A stretch of 64,000 bases of DNA. It comes from HyVt-105 sp049975425 (GTDB lineage Bacteria > Bacteroidota > Bacteroidia > Bacteroidales > VadinHA17). A program made the position numbers and the translations under genes. Below are positions 33,204 to 42,481 of the stretch, piece by piece (within the stretch, counting starts at the first letter, position 1; every line of letters begins with the position of its first letter). The stretch is from NCBI GenBank assembly GCA_049975425.1, contig JBNGDI010000011.1, positions 21,578 through 85,577 on the forward strand, written 5' to 3'. The notes under the pieces were generated by a model, which worked only from the letters and a program-made list of their open reading frames with translations, searched no databases and had not been told where the DNA came from.

Positions 33204-35972
33204 TCATTGTACGGAATAATTCATTAAAAAGTTATCCCGGCCTCCTACAATCAGATTGAACCGGGAACTGCTTTCCCGAAGTTTCCCAATGGTAAAAGGT
33301 GAACTTCCCGGTAGTGGGAAACCCTGGTAAAGGTTCCCGTCCTGATTGATCAGATAGATACGGTTCAGGGAAGGAACAACCACCCCGATCTTTCTGTCCC
33401 TTCCGGAAAATTCATAAATATGAACTACGGGAAATGCAGGCGCTTCGAAGTCCATCTGAAAACGCAGTGACTGATTGGCATTGAACACCCTGAGCCGTTT
33501 CCCGTCAAGAAATATATATTCTTTCCTCCCGTTCCCGTCCAGGTCGGCATATTCAAAATAATGATCCTGACTGAAGGTGTCTGGCTGCATGAATTCCACC
33601 TTTCCGTCAAAATAAAGACGGTACACACGTCCGTTTTGTCCTGTGGTAACAATACTTGCAGGTCTGTTCCCTCCTTCATCCAGCTTGAAATGATTCAACG
33701 ACGAATGGGGAAACTGCTCGCCGGGAACTACCCTGGGATTCCCCCGGCGATCCAGAATGTAGGTGCGGTAAGTATCATGAAATACAATATAATCGCGTGA
33801 CCCCAGCCTGAAATGCTGGGGAGGCACCTGAACAATATGTTCGGTTTTTTCCGCTTCCCAGCCGCTCACCAGATTGCCTTCCTTTGAATACACGTAGATA
33901 TTCCTGTCTTCCGAAGCCACAAAAATGCGGTAGTTCCCATTGTTTTCATAATCAAACAGGGCCATGGGAGCCGTGGCGGGGGAACGAAGATGAACAGGGT
34001 AACGTTCCACGTAATTCCCGTTCCTGTCAATCAGATGCAACTGATGCCGTGTATTAAACAGATACTGCAGTTTCCCGTTTCCGTAATAATCAATCTGATA
34101 CACTTCCCCCGTGATTGGCTCCTTCATGGGCAATTTCCACAGGATACGTCCGGCTTCATTCAGCAGGTACAGGTTGTGACTCACATCCTGCACCAGGATC
34201 TCACGGTTGGCAGTGTAATGATTCAGTACCAGCTGTGGTTTCATCCTGACGGCGGTATCGAGCATACTTTCCCATACCGTACCGGTGATTTCCCGGTAAA
34301 CCGGGCTGTATTTCAGGAACAGGTTGTTGTATACCATACTTCCTCCGGCACTGAACTGAAAGGCCAGACCCTGAAGTTTCTGAAAAATCTCCCGGTTTTC
34401 CTCCAGTGTGCGACAAACACCCGGAGAAAAAAAGACGGGAAGATTTTCAATGATCCGGGGCAGGTTGACGAAAAAATGAAAATGCGAACGGGCAGAGAGG
34501 TATTCCGTAAAATCGGCATAAATCAGATCATTCTGCAGCGTTCGTCCCAGTATATTGTGATGAACGAATACCGATAATGCTTCCTTTGACTGACCAAAGA
34601 CCAGGTGATTCTTTACTACCGTAACAAACCGGTATTCCTCTCCGGAAAACAGATCACCCAGCAGCAAGGATGGTATATCGGTGAAAGGCAGTTCCCATGC
34701 ATCAAATTCGGTTTCAGGGTCGATCCGGATCCGGTGCCGGAAACGACCCGCCCGTGCACCCGTTTTTTTTTCATACGACTCAACAAATGCTTCCACCTGC
34801 CCCCTTGCCATCTGTTCACTTTTGGCCGAAATGGCCACAAACTGGTTCCCCCGTGGACCCAGGTTCCGGCTGTCGGTAACCACCAGCGCTGCTTCCCCGT
34901 TAAATATGCCCGACAGAAGGGCTCGGATATCCATACCGGTTTTCACCCTTACCTGTTGCCAGCGGTTTTCCATTGAACGGTATCCGCCTTTGTGCTTCAG
35001 ATATTCATCTACCCGAAAATAATACTGATCCAGATCATCCAGCGCCATAGAGGCAAACCACACGGTATTGGCAGGCAGTACCTGTTCGATTTCACGTTCG
35101 CGGGGCGATTGTCCCCTGAACAGGTTCAGCAAGTGAGCCGATGAATCATCGGTATGGGAAAAACCATTGAATAACAGCGCTTCTTCCTTCACATTCACAT
35201 CCAGTTCGGCCCAGTTTCCAATTGAGCCTAGTGAACCGGTCTTTTTCGAATATTCCTGATTCAGCAGGGCCGAAGCCAGCGATATAAAACGGTTCAGATG
35301 AATAAATACATTGGCATCCACATTTTTCCCGGCTGTATTCCATACCTCACGAAAACCTGCCGTTTCCCCAATACCTTCCGGGAGATCCAGCTGGCGGATG
35401 GCTTTTTCCACCATCACGTCCGAACGACTCATTAAAAAATACCCGTTCGTCAAAGAAAAATGATAATCCGCAGGGACTTCGCTTTCCGAAAAAACCACCT
35501 GGTAGATACGGGTGTTTTCATAAGGCCTGGACTCTATCTGGATGCTGTCGGCCAGACCGCCCAGCAAATCCGGCAGCGATCTTCTTCTGCTTCTTTCCGG
35601 AATACCGGTCACCAGTAAAAATTCCGCTTTCCCTGAAATAATGGGGAAAATCCCTATCAGGCATTCCTTTTCCCTGTACAAAGGAAACAACCCGGGACAG
35701 GAACGTGCCAGTGAATCCAGGTGGATCAGTTGCTGCTCGAATCTCTCTATAACCGGCAGGGCCTCCAGTTCGTTCCAGATGGGATTGTCTCTCCTCACCG
35801 ATCCGAAAACATCAGCTATACTTTTCCCTTTCACAAGAAGAGCGGCATCTTCGGGCATAGCCTTCAGCAAATCATCCCCCTGAACAGAATGCACAGGCAT
35901 TCTGATCCACAGAACCAGTATAACAGCCAGAACAATCGCAACCACAGGGATCCAGAGGTACTTTCTCGACAT
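33204..35972 (-). CDS. DUF3352-like envelope protein with C-terminal beta-propeller
   Basis: 922 residues. One N-terminal anchor (about 5-24), then a region (about 35-560) with the outline of DUF3352 proteins (LLKAMPEDAALLVKGKSIADVF at the start; substrate unknown). From about residue 600 to the end come repeated strand motifs of PQQ/FG-GAP-like propellers: VSHNLYLLNEAGRILWKLP, DRNIYVYSKEGNLVSGWE, YFEYADLDGNGRKEYIFLDG and NRIYLINQDGNLYQGFPLP. No catalytic motif is evident. It is the first gene of the minus-strand operon 35972-29492, with a promoter box at 36053-36060. Confidence 0.68.
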   Translation of the reverse strand: MSRKYLWIPVVAIVLAVILVLWIRMPVHSVQGDDLLKAMPEDAALLVKGKSIADVFGSVRRDNPIWNELEALPVIERFEQQLIHLDSLARSCPGLFPLYREKECLIGIFPIISGKAEFLLVTGIPERSRRRSLPDLLGGLADSIQIESRPYENTRIYQVVFSESEVPADYHFSLTNGYFLMSRSDVMVEKAIRQLDLPEGIGETAGFREVWNTAGKNVDANVFIHLNRFISLASALLNQEYSKKTGSLGSIGNWAELDVNVKEEALLFNGFSHTDDSSAHLLNLFRGQSPREREIEQVLPANTVWFASMALDDLDQYYFRVDEYLKHKGGYRSMENRWQQVRVKTGMDIRALLSGIFNGEAALVVTDSRNLGPRGNQFVAISAKSEQMARGQVEAFVESYEKKTGARAGRFRHRIRIDPETEFDAWELPFTDIPSLLLGDLFSGEEYRFVTVVKNHLVFGQSKEALSVFVHHNILGRTLQNDLIYADFTEYLSARSHFHFFVNLPRIIENLPVFFSPGVCRTLEENREIFQKLQGLAFQFSAGGSMVYNNLFLKYSPVYREITGTVWESMLDTAVRMKPQLVLNHYTANREILVQDVSHNLYLLNEAGRILWKLPMKEPITGEVYQIDYYGNGKLQYLFNTRHQLHLIDRNGNYVERYPVHLRSPATAPMALFDYENNGNYRIFVASEDRNIYVYSKEGNLVSGWEAEKTEHIVQVPPQHFRLGSRDYIVFHDTYRTYILDRRGNPRVVPGEQFPHSSLNHFKLDEGGNRPASIVTTGQNGRVYRLYFDGKVEFMQPDTFSQDHYFEYADLDGNGRKEYIFLDGKRLRVFNANQSLRFQMDFEAPAFPVVHIYEFSGRDRKIGVVVPSLNRIYLINQDGNLYQGFPLPGSSPFTIGKLRESSSRFNLIVGGRDNFLMNYSVQ

Positions 35973-36052
35973 AACAAGCCGGGTTTTTTATTCCCTCGCT
36001 AAATTAGGAAATTAATTCCATTGCCGGGAACAATCGGCTACAGACCTTTTAA

Positions 36053-36060
36053 CAAACATA
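36053..36060 (-). promoter_or_regulatory. -7 promoter box for the DUF3352-like operon
   Basis: TATGTTTG on the minus strand fits TAnnTTTG, with a predicted leader of about 77 bases before ATG 35972. Confidence 0.5.
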
Positions 36061-36104
36061 TGAACGGCTTCTGTCAAGAGGTATGACTGGAATGAAAAAG
36101 AATT

Positions 36105-36112
36105 TATCTTTG
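36105..36112 (+). promoter_or_regulatory. -7 promoter box for the TonB receptor gene
   Basis: TATCTTTG fits TAnnTTTG, 31 bases before the ATG at 36144. It lies 45 bases from the divergent box at 36053-36060. Confidence 0.55.
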
Positions 36113-36143
36113 CTTTTTCTGTTTTTTTAAAATTGAATTTTCC

Positions 36144-38546
36144 ATGCGTTTGATTGCCTGTTTCGCTCTTCTGATGTTGCTTTTTCCCATAGGGTATTCC
36201 CAGACCCTGCAGGTCTTCAGCAAAGTAACGGGCAAACCCGTTGAAAACGTATACCTCTATACCCACCATTTCTCAACATCGGCCCTGACCGACGCAGAGG
36301 GAAAAGCCAGTCTGGAAGCATTTCACGAAACGGATACCATTTATTTCCAGCACACTTCCTTTTCTCCAGTTGCCTGTACGAAAAATGAGCTCGCGGCAGT
36401 CGGGTACAGGATATATCTTGACCGAAGGGTTAGAACACTGGATGAGTTCGTAATATCGGTATACCGCTGGCAGCAGGACAGAAGGGAGGTGCCCCGGAAA
36501 ATCACCTCAGTAAAGGAAGCCGAGGTAAAACTTATGAATCCTCAAACTACCGCCGATTTACTGGGCACCACCGGAGAAGTATTCATTCAGAAAAGTCAGC
36601 TCGGAGGAGGCAGTCCTATGATCAGAGGATTTGCCGCCAATTCGGTGCTGCTGGTTGTAGACGGTGTACGTATGAACAACGCCATCTACCGCAGCGGGAA
36701 CCTGCAGAATGTCATTTCACTTGATCCCAATATGATTGAAATCTCGGAAGTGATTTTCGGCCCCGGATCGGTAATATACGGTAGCGACGCCCTGGGCGGA
36801 GTCATGGATTTCCATACCCGGACTGTGAACCTGTCTACCGGAAAGGGGGGACGGTTCTCTGTAAGGGCCATGACACGCTATTCTACTGCCAACAGGGAAA
36901 AAACGGGACATCTTTCACTGAATGCAGGTTTCGAAAAATGGGGATTCCTTACCGGAATATCATACCACCGTTTCAACGACCTGCGTATGGGCAATACCGG
37001 CCATGAAGAATACCGTCGGGAAGAATACGTGGTGCGGATAAACGGAACCGATAGCATCATAAAAAATAAAAATCCGAACATTCAGAAGTTTTCAGGCTAT
37101 AGCCAACTGAATATTACCCAGAAGATTAGATACCGGGCAGGTGATCACCTGAACCTGGAATACGGATTCCATTATTCCAGGCTGTCTGACATCCCCCGGT
37201 ACGACAGATTGATACAGTACCGCGAAGGAAAACTGAGGTTCGCAGAATGGTACTACGGCCCGCAAAAATGGATCATGAATCACTTCCTGGCAGAATATGG
37301 CCGAGCAACGCGCTGGTTCGACAGGGCCCGTCTGGTTGTAGCCCACCAGGGTGTGGAAGAAAGCCGGAACAACCGGAAACTGAACGATCCCGATTTGAAC
37401 AGCCAGGTAGAACATGTGGATGCATTTAGCCTGAATCTCGATATGGAAAAAACTGCCGGACAGGGCAATACCTTTTTTTACGGTTTGGAAGCTGTTTACA
37501 ACCATGTGGCATCCCGTGCCTCCACCCGAAATATCCTCACGGGAGAGGCCGTCCCGGCCCCCACCCGCTATCCCGATGGATATAACCATTACCATACCCT
37601 GGCCGCTTATTTCAGTTACAAAAAAAACTTTTCCGAAAGGCTCACCCTGCTGGCCGGCCTCAGGTATAACCGCACCGGCCTGCATTCTTTCATTAACGAT
37701 ACATCATTTTACCACCTCCCGTTTACCCATATCACCCTGGCCAACGGAGCATTGAACGGTTCGGCCGGCCTGGTTTTCCGTCCGGGCCCCAACTGGCAGA
37801 TCAACCTGAATGCAGCCACCGGCTTTCGTTCACCCAACCTTGACGATGTAGGAAAAGTGTTTGAATCGGGCGACGGTGTAGTGGTGGTCCCTAATCCCGA
37901 ATTGAAACCCGAATATGTCTACAATGTAGATCTGGGTATTCTCCGCTTTTTCGGAGAAAAAACCAGAATCAACCTGACAGGTTTTTACTGCATAGTGGAT
38001 GGCCTGATGGTAAGGCGCGATTTTCTGTTCAACGGACGGGATACCATCGTGTATTTCGGTGAGCCGGCCAGGGTCAATGCCCTGGTCAATGCCGAAAGCG
38101 CCACCATTGCCGGAGCCAGCCTATCGGTCCTGGCAGGTATAGCCCCGCATCTCTCGCTCAGAGGCGGTTTCACCTGGCAAACAGGGAAAACCTCGGCAGG
38201 AGAACCTGTCAGGCACGTGGCCCCTCCTTTCGGGAACGCACACATTCTGTATCAACAAAAACGTTTTACCTCAGACATGTATGTGCGGTTCAATCTCACC
38301 AAACCCTACACGGCCATGTCACCGTCGGAAATCGACAAGGCCTATCTCTATGCAAAAGACTCTAACGGAAATCCTTATTCTCCCGGCTGGTACACCCTGA
38401 ATATCAAAACATCGTTCTCATTCCGGGAATACCTTGAAATTGATCTGGGTGTCGAAAACATACTGAACCACCGATACCGTCCGTATTCCTCAGGCATTGT
38501 GGCTCCCGGCAGAAACCTGATCATCGCCGCCCGGCTGCGTATCTGA
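36144..38546 (+). CDS. TonB-dependent outer-membrane receptor
   Basis: 800 residues. Signal peptide to about residue 19 (PIGYSQ), a carboxypeptidase-regulatory-like domain (about 20-95), then the plug: TADLLGTTGEVFIQKSQLGGGSPMIRGFAANSVLLVVDGVRMNNAIYRSGNLQ and VIFGPGSVIYGSDALGGVMDFHTR, with the barrel making up the rest and ending in the outer-membrane signature GRNLIIAARLRI. The plug motifs and length resemble haem/haemoglobin-type receptors (GSPMIRGFAANSVLLVVDGVRMNNA), but no substrate can be fixed. No SusD partner gene is adjacent, so it is not a polysaccharide-uptake pair. Confidence 0.88.
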   Translation: MRLIACFALLMLLFPIGYSQTLQVFSKVTGKPVENVYLYTHHFSTSALTDAEGKASLEAFHETDTIYFQHTSFSPVACTKNELAAVGYRIYLDRRVRTLDEFVISVYRWQQDRREVPRKITSVKEAEVKLMNPQTTADLLGTTGEVFIQKSQLGGGSPMIRGFAANSVLLVVDGVRMNNAIYRSGNLQNVISLDPNMIEISEVIFGPGSVIYGSDALGGVMDFHTRTVNLSTGKGGRFSVRAMTRYSTANREKTGHLSLNAGFEKWGFLTGISYHRFNDLRMGNTGHEEYRREEYVVRINGTDSIIKNKNPNIQKFSGYSQLNITQKIRYRAGDHLNLEYGFHYSRLSDIPRYDRLIQYREGKLRFAEWYYGPQKWIMNHFLAEYGRATRWFDRARLVVAHQGVEESRNNRKLNDPDLNSQVEHVDAFSLNLDMEKTAGQGNTFFYGLEAVYNHVASRASTRNILTGEAVPAPTRYPDGYNHYHTLAAYFSYKKNFSERLTLLAGLRYNRTGLHSFINDTSFYHLPFTHITLANGALNGSAGLVFRPGPNWQINLNAATGFRSPNLDDVGKVFESGDGVVVVPNPELKPEYVYNVDLGILRFFGEKTRINLTGFYCIVDGLMVRRDFLFNGRDTIVYFGEPARVNALVNAESATIAGASLSVLAGIAPHLSLRGGFTWQTGKTSAGEPVRHVAPPFGNAHILYQQKRFTSDMYVRFNLTKPYTAMSPSEIDKAYLYAKDSNGNPYSPGWYTLNIKTSFSFREYLEIDLGVENILNHRYRPYSSGIVAPGRNLIIAARLRI

Positions 38547-38592
38547 GAAATGGAAAGGATAACAGATATCCGGCACCTTCATTCAATTTTAT

Positions 38593-38600
38593 TAACTTTG
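38593..38600 (+). promoter_or_regulatory. -7 promoter box for the radical SAM gene
   Basis: TAACTTTG fits TAnnTTTG, 20 bases before the ATG at 38621. Confidence 0.55.
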
Positions 38601-38620
38601 CCTCCATACTCTTTCTTCCT

Positions 38621-39571
38621 ATGATAGCATTTGGTCCCATTCCATCCCGCCGCCTGGGCCGAAGCCTGGGTATCAACAACATCCCTCCGAAATACTGTTC
38701 TTACTCCTGTGTTTACTGCCAGGTGGGCAAAGCCATGAAAATGGACATCCACCGGGACCATTTTTATAATCCGGAATATATACTGGAACAAACCCATGAA
38801 AAAATCAGGCAGGCGAAAAAAAAGGGGGAGAAGATCGATTACCTCAGCCTGGTGCCCGACGGAGAACCTACCCTGGATATCAACCTGGGAGAGATCATTA
38901 CCGGTTTGAAAACACTTGGGTATCCCGTGGCCGTGATCAGCAACAGTACGCTCCTGTGGCGCACCGACGTGCAGAACGAGCTACTCCCGGCCGACTGGAT
39001 CAGTGTTAAGGTTGATGCGATTAATGAGGCCGTGTGGAAAAAGATCGACAGACCTTACAAATCACTTGAATTGCCTGTTATTCTGAAAGGAATAGTGGAT
39101 TTCAGAAAAATATACAACGGCATCTTCACTACCGAAACCATGCTGGCCAGGGGGTACAACGACAGCCTGGAGGAAATGGAAAAAATCGCCCGGTTTATTG
39201 CACCTCTGAATCCCCACAAATCCTACCTGAGCATCCCCACCCGTCCTCCGGCGGTAAAATCGGTCAAACCCCCCGACGAAACATTTCTGAATGCCGCATT
39301 TCATATATTCAAGCAACACATGGAACCGGTGGAATTGCTGATCGGTTATGAAGGAAATGCCTTTGCTTTTACAGGAAACGCATACGACGATATTCTCAGC
39401 ATCACGGCGGTCCACCCCCTGAGACGAGAAGCCGTGGAGCAACTCCTGAAAAAAGCCGGAAGCAACTGGGAACTGGTCGATCTTATGCTCGAAAACGGAG
39501 AACTCATCAAAACCGAATACGAGGGATCGGTTTTTTATATAAGAAAACTACAACGGAAAACCCTGGAATAA
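38621..39571 (+). CDS. radical SAM protein (COG0731-like)
   Basis: 316 residues. The opening FGPIPSRRLGRSLGINNIPPKYC and the CxxxCxxC cluster motif (C26, C30, C33) define a radical SAM subfamily seen in many anaerobes and annotated as wyosine-like or uncharacterised. SAM-binding elements follow: DYLSLVPDGEPTLDINL in the GGE position and VAVISNSTLL. The C-terminal third is unlike that of MoaA. Substrate is not known; a tRNA- or cofactor-modifying role would be only a guess. It stands alone with its own promoter between the TonB receptor and the GNAT-like gene. Confidence 0.82.
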   Translation: MIAFGPIPSRRLGRSLGINNIPPKYCSYSCVYCQVGKAMKMDIHRDHFYNPEYILEQTHEKIRQAKKKGEKIDYLSLVPDGEPTLDINLGEIITGLKTLGYPVAVISNSTLLWRTDVQNELLPADWISVKVDAINEAVWKKIDRPYKSLELPVILKGIVDFRKIYNGIFTTETMLARGYNDSLEEMEKIARFIAPLNPHKSYLSIPTRPPAVKSVKPPDETFLNAAFHIFKQHMEPVELLIGYEGNAFAFTGNAYDDILSITAVHPLRREAVEQLLKKAGSNWELVDLMLENGELIKTEYEGSVFYIRKLQRKTLE

Positions 39572-39652
39572 CCTACCTCCCCAACCTGTTTTGGAATTCC
39601 ATGCGGATTAAATTATTTTTAACCGCATTATTACTCAACCGATCACATTGAT

Positions 39653-40843
39653 ATGCAACATTATTCGCTGCTGGAAGTCAATGACAGGAAAACCCGGAAA
39701 GAGTTTCTGATGCTGCCTGTCAGGCTCTACCGGAACGACAGAAACTGGATCAGGCCACTGGATGAAGATGTAGAAAGGGTGTTTGATCCGAAAAAAAACA
39801 AAATGTTCAGGACCGGTGAAGCCATCCGCTGGCTTCTGGCAGATTCGACAGGCAAAATTGTGGGCAGGGTAGCAGCATTCTACGACAAAGCCACGGCTGC
39901 CAAGAATGAACAGCCTACCGGAGGGATGGGATTTTTTGAATGCATCAACGACCGGGAAGCAGCCTTCCGTTTGTTTGACGCCTGTAAACAGTGGCTGGCG
40001 GAAAAGGGTATGGAAGCCATGGACGGACCCGTAAACTTCGGCGAACGCGACCGCTGGTGGGGATTGCTGGTGGATGGCTTTACCGAACCAAATTACTGCA
40101 TGCCTTATAATTTCCCCTATTACCGCAATCTGTTTGAAGAATACGGATTTAAAAATTACTTTAACCAGTACACCTATTACCGCACCCTGACCACGGAAAA
40201 AGGGCTGCAGGAAACCATCCGTGAAAAAGCCGAACGGGTGGCCCGGAATTCCGATTATACCTTTACCCATATCGACAAAAGGAATATGGAAAAGGTGGTA
40301 GATGATTTTCGTGCTATCTACAACAAAGCCTGGGCAAATTTCCCCGGCGTGAAGCCCATCAGCAAAATACATGCCCAGTCGCTGCTGAAAAGCATGCAGG
40401 CCATTCTGGATGAACGTCTGATGTGGTTCGGTTATTACCGTAACGAACCCATCGCATTCTTTATCATGCTTCCCGAAATCAACCAGATCATCAAGCGCCT
40501 GAACGGAAAAATGAACCTGATCGGGAAAATCAAATTTCTCCTTCACCAGAAAATCCTGAAAACCAATACCAAGGTTTTCGGAGTCATCTTCGGAGTGGCT
40601 CCTGAACACCAGGTCCGCGGTGTGGAAGGCGCCCTGGTAATGGCTTTCGCACAGGAGGCCAAAAAACCCGATTTCCACTACACCGATCTGGAAATGAACT
40701 GGATAGGGGATTTCAATCCCAGCATGATGCGGGTGGCTGAACAGATAGGAGGCACCATTATCAAAACCCATGTTACTTACCGGTACCTGTTCGACAGGAA
40801 CAAACCCTTCACCCGCATGAAAAAGGTCAACGTAAGAAATTGA
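39653..40843 (+). CDS. GNAT-like acyltransferase family protein
   Basis: 396 residues. N-terminal strand-helix pattern LPVRLYRNDRNWIRPLDEDVERVFDPKKN, then IVGRVAAFYDK, GGMGFFECINDREAAFRLFDACKQWLAEKGMEAMDGPVNFGERDRWWGLLVDGF, and in the second half DERLMWFGYYRNEPIAFFIMLPEINQIIK and FGVIFGVAPEHQVRGVEGALVMAFAQEA, which resembles the acetyl-CoA-binding V/I-x-x-x-x-R-G-x-G loop of GNAT enzymes. A double GNAT-fold is likely. Substrate unknown. It ends before two terminator hairpins. Confidence 0.65.
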   Translation: MQHYSLLEVNDRKTRKEFLMLPVRLYRNDRNWIRPLDEDVERVFDPKKNKMFRTGEAIRWLLADSTGKIVGRVAAFYDKATAAKNEQPTGGMGFFECINDREAAFRLFDACKQWLAEKGMEAMDGPVNFGERDRWWGLLVDGFTEPNYCMPYNFPYYRNLFEEYGFKNYFNQYTYYRTLTTEKGLQETIREKAERVARNSDYTFTHIDKRNMEKVVDDFRAIYNKAWANFPGVKPISKIHAQSLLKSMQAILDERLMWFGYYRNEPIAFFIMLPEINQIIKRLNGKMNLIGKIKFLLHQKILKTNTKVFGVIFGVAPEHQVRGVEGALVMAFAQEAKKPDFHYTDLEMNWIGDFNPSMMRVAEQIGGTIIKTHVTYRYLFDRNKPFTRMKKVNVRN

Positions 40844-40881
40844 ATTTTGCTTTTACAGAAAGAAAAACCTGACAATTGAAA

Positions 40882-40911
40882 AATGGTGCCGTGAGTCTGG
40901 CACCATTTTTG
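40882..40911 (+). terminator. bidirectional intrinsic terminator
   Basis: AATGGTGCC pairs with GGCACCATT across an 8-base loop (GTGAGTCT), followed by TTTG; on the minus strand the same stem is followed by TTTTTC. It serves the GNAT-like gene and the convergent trpS gene. Confidence 0.85.
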
Positions 40912-40966
40912 TTCCTTTTCTGGTAACGTCAACAATCCAACATATACTTGAAATGATTTTCAGGGC

Positions 40967-40995
40967 AGCCGGGTTCCATTACCCGGCTTTTTTTT
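40967..40995 (+). terminator. second intrinsic terminator, plus strand
   Basis: AGCCGGGT pairs with ACCCGGCT across TCCATT, followed by TTTTTTTT. It lies about 80 bp past the first hairpin and just before the end of trpS. Confidence 0.82.
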
Positions 40996-40996
40996 G

Positions 40997-41986
40997 TCAG
41001 AACTGTTTGAAGCCAATGATCTCCCGCACATCGCGCAGAGTTGCAGAAGCGCTTTCCCGGGCTCTGGCAGCCCCCGTCATCACCACCTTGCGCAGATAGG
41101 CATCGTCGGCTTTGATCTCCCTGATCCTTTCCCTTATTGGATCTGTCAGCCGGATAATGTCCTCGGCCAGCTGCTTTTTCATTTCTCCGTACCGGATTGT
41201 ACACCGGTTGTACTGGTCCTCAAAATAATCAAGGGTTTCTTTATCCGAAACCACCTGCATCAGGGTAAACAGATTCTGAACCGGCTCGCTTTTCTTCTGC
41301 CCCGGGTGTTCCGGTCCGCTGTCGGTAACCGCCCGCATTACTTTTTTTCTGACCTCGACCGGCTCATCGGAAAGAAAAATCCCGTTCCCTTCCGATTTTC
41401 CCATCTTTCCTGTACCATCCAGACCAGGAATCCTGATCAGAGCCTCCCCAAAATTATAAGGCTCGGGCTCGGGAAAATAATCCACTTTGTAAAGGTTATT
41501 GAAACGGCGGGCAAAACGGCGGGTCATCTCCAGATGCTGCTCCTGATCTTTCCCCACCGGCACCTTGCTGGCACGGTGAATGATGATATCGGCAGCCATC
41601 AGCACCGGATAGGTCAGCAAACCTGCATTGACATTCTCGGGCTGTTTTCTCACTTTTTCCTTAAAAGAAGCCGTACGCTCCAGCTCTCCCACATAGGCGT
41701 TCATGTTCAGTAACAAATACAGTTCCGGCACCTCGGGCACGTCACTTTGCAGGAACACCGTGGCTTTCTCCGGATCAATGCCGCAGGCCAGGTATTCCGA
41801 AAGTACCTGTTTTATATTTCCATGCAGATCCGACGGGGTAGGATGCGTAGTCAGAGAATGATAATCGGCTATGAAAAAATAACAATGATGCTCGTGCTGC
41901 ATCCTGACAAAATTTCTGATCGCTCCGAAATAGTTACCCAGATGCAGGTTCCCGGTGGAACGGATTCCGCTCACAACAATATCCAT
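40997..41986 (-). CDS. trpS: tryptophanyl-tRNA synthetase
   Basis: 329 residues. Class I aminoacyl-tRNA synthetase charging tRNA-Trp. The HIGH-like motif is in SGIRSTGNLHLGNYFGAIRN, followed by FIADYHSLT, NAGLLTYPVLMAADI, VPVGKDQEQHLEMTRR and the KMSKS-type loop GTGKMGKSEGNGIFLSD, in which the first Ser is Gly. Length is normal. The gene diverges from rbfA, each with its own promoter box in the 150-bp gap. Confidence 0.97.
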   Translation of the reverse strand: MDIVVSGIRSTGNLHLGNYFGAIRNFVRMQHEHHCYFFIADYHSLTTHPTPSDLHGNIKQVLSEYLACGIDPEKATVFLQSDVPEVPELYLLLNMNAYVGELERTASFKEKVRKQPENVNAGLLTYPVLMAADIIIHRASKVPVGKDQEQHLEMTRRFARRFNNLYKVDYFPEPEPYNFGEALIRIPGLDGTGKMGKSEGNGIFLSDEPVEVRKKVMRAVTDSGPEHPGQKKSEPVQNLFTLMQVVSDKETLDYFEDQYNRCTIRYGEMKKQLAEDIIRLTDPIRERIREIKADDAYLRKVVMTGAARARESASATLRDVREIIGFKQF

Positions 41987-42018
41987 GCTTCAGTCGTTGA
42001 TTCTGTGTCAATCCAGTG

Positions 42019-42026
42019 CAAAGCTA
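42019..42026 (-). promoter_or_regulatory. -7 promoter box for trpS
   Basis: TAGCTTTG on the minus strand fits TAnnTTTG, about 32 bases before the ATG at 41986. Confidence 0.58.
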
Positions 42027-42048
42027 TAAAATGTTGGGGAAAAAATAG

Positions 42049-42056
42049 TACTTTTG
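42049..42056 (+). promoter_or_regulatory. -7 promoter box for rbfA
   Basis: TACTTTTG fits TAnnTTTG. It overlaps the first base of a possible upstream start (42054) and supports a start further downstream for rbfA. Confidence 0.58.
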
Positions 42057-42137
42057 TGCCCTGAAGCCCTTACAGGAACCAATGAAAAGAGGGAGTCCCC
42101 CTTTGAAAGGCTGATGGTTTCGGTTAAATACCTGAAA

Positions 42138-42473
42138 ATGACTTCCACCCGGCAACAAAAAGTATCCAGGCTATTGCAGAAGGAACTCGGACCCATTTTT
42201 CAGCAAATGGCACCCGAGTTCGAGGGGAACATGATTACCGTCACCGTGGTGAGAATCAGCCCCGATCTTTCGGTGGCAAAGGTATATCTCAGTATCTTCC
42301 CGGGAAAAAACAAAGAGGAGGTCCTGGAAAAGATCCGGGAAAAAACGCCGGCAGTCAGGGGTTTGCTGGGAAATATCATCAGGAACCAGGTAAGGATCAT
42401 TCCGGCCCTGTATTTCTACCTGGACGATTCCCTGGATTATATTGACAATATAGACCGTTTGCTGAAATCCTGA
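42138..42473 (+). CDS. rbfA: ribosome-binding factor A
   Basis: 111 residues from ATG 42138 (MTSTRQQKVSRLLQKELGPI). Binds the 30S subunit during maturation of the 16S rRNA 5' end. The opening R-Q-x-K-V-x-x-L-L-x-K-E-L matches the RbfA signature and the KH-like fold follows: VTVVRISPDLSVAKVYLSIF, with the conserved LDDSLDYIDNIDRLL C-terminus. Longer starts at 42054 and 42114 exist but run into the promoter box or the leader. It begins a plus-strand operon with the methyltransferase gene 8 bp after. Confidence 0.93.
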   Translation: MTSTRQQKVSRLLQKELGPIFQQMAPEFEGNMITVTVVRISPDLSVAKVYLSIFPGKNKEEVLEKIREKTPAVRGLLGNIIRNQVRIIPALYFYLDDSLDYIDNIDRLLKS

Positions 42474-42481
42474 TCCGTTTC

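Noticed and set aside
39635..40771. 378-residue open frame on the minus strand opposite the GNAT-like gene
   Set aside because: Long but a shadow of a well-supported gene; Phe/Gly/His-rich composition typical of antisense frames and no promoter.
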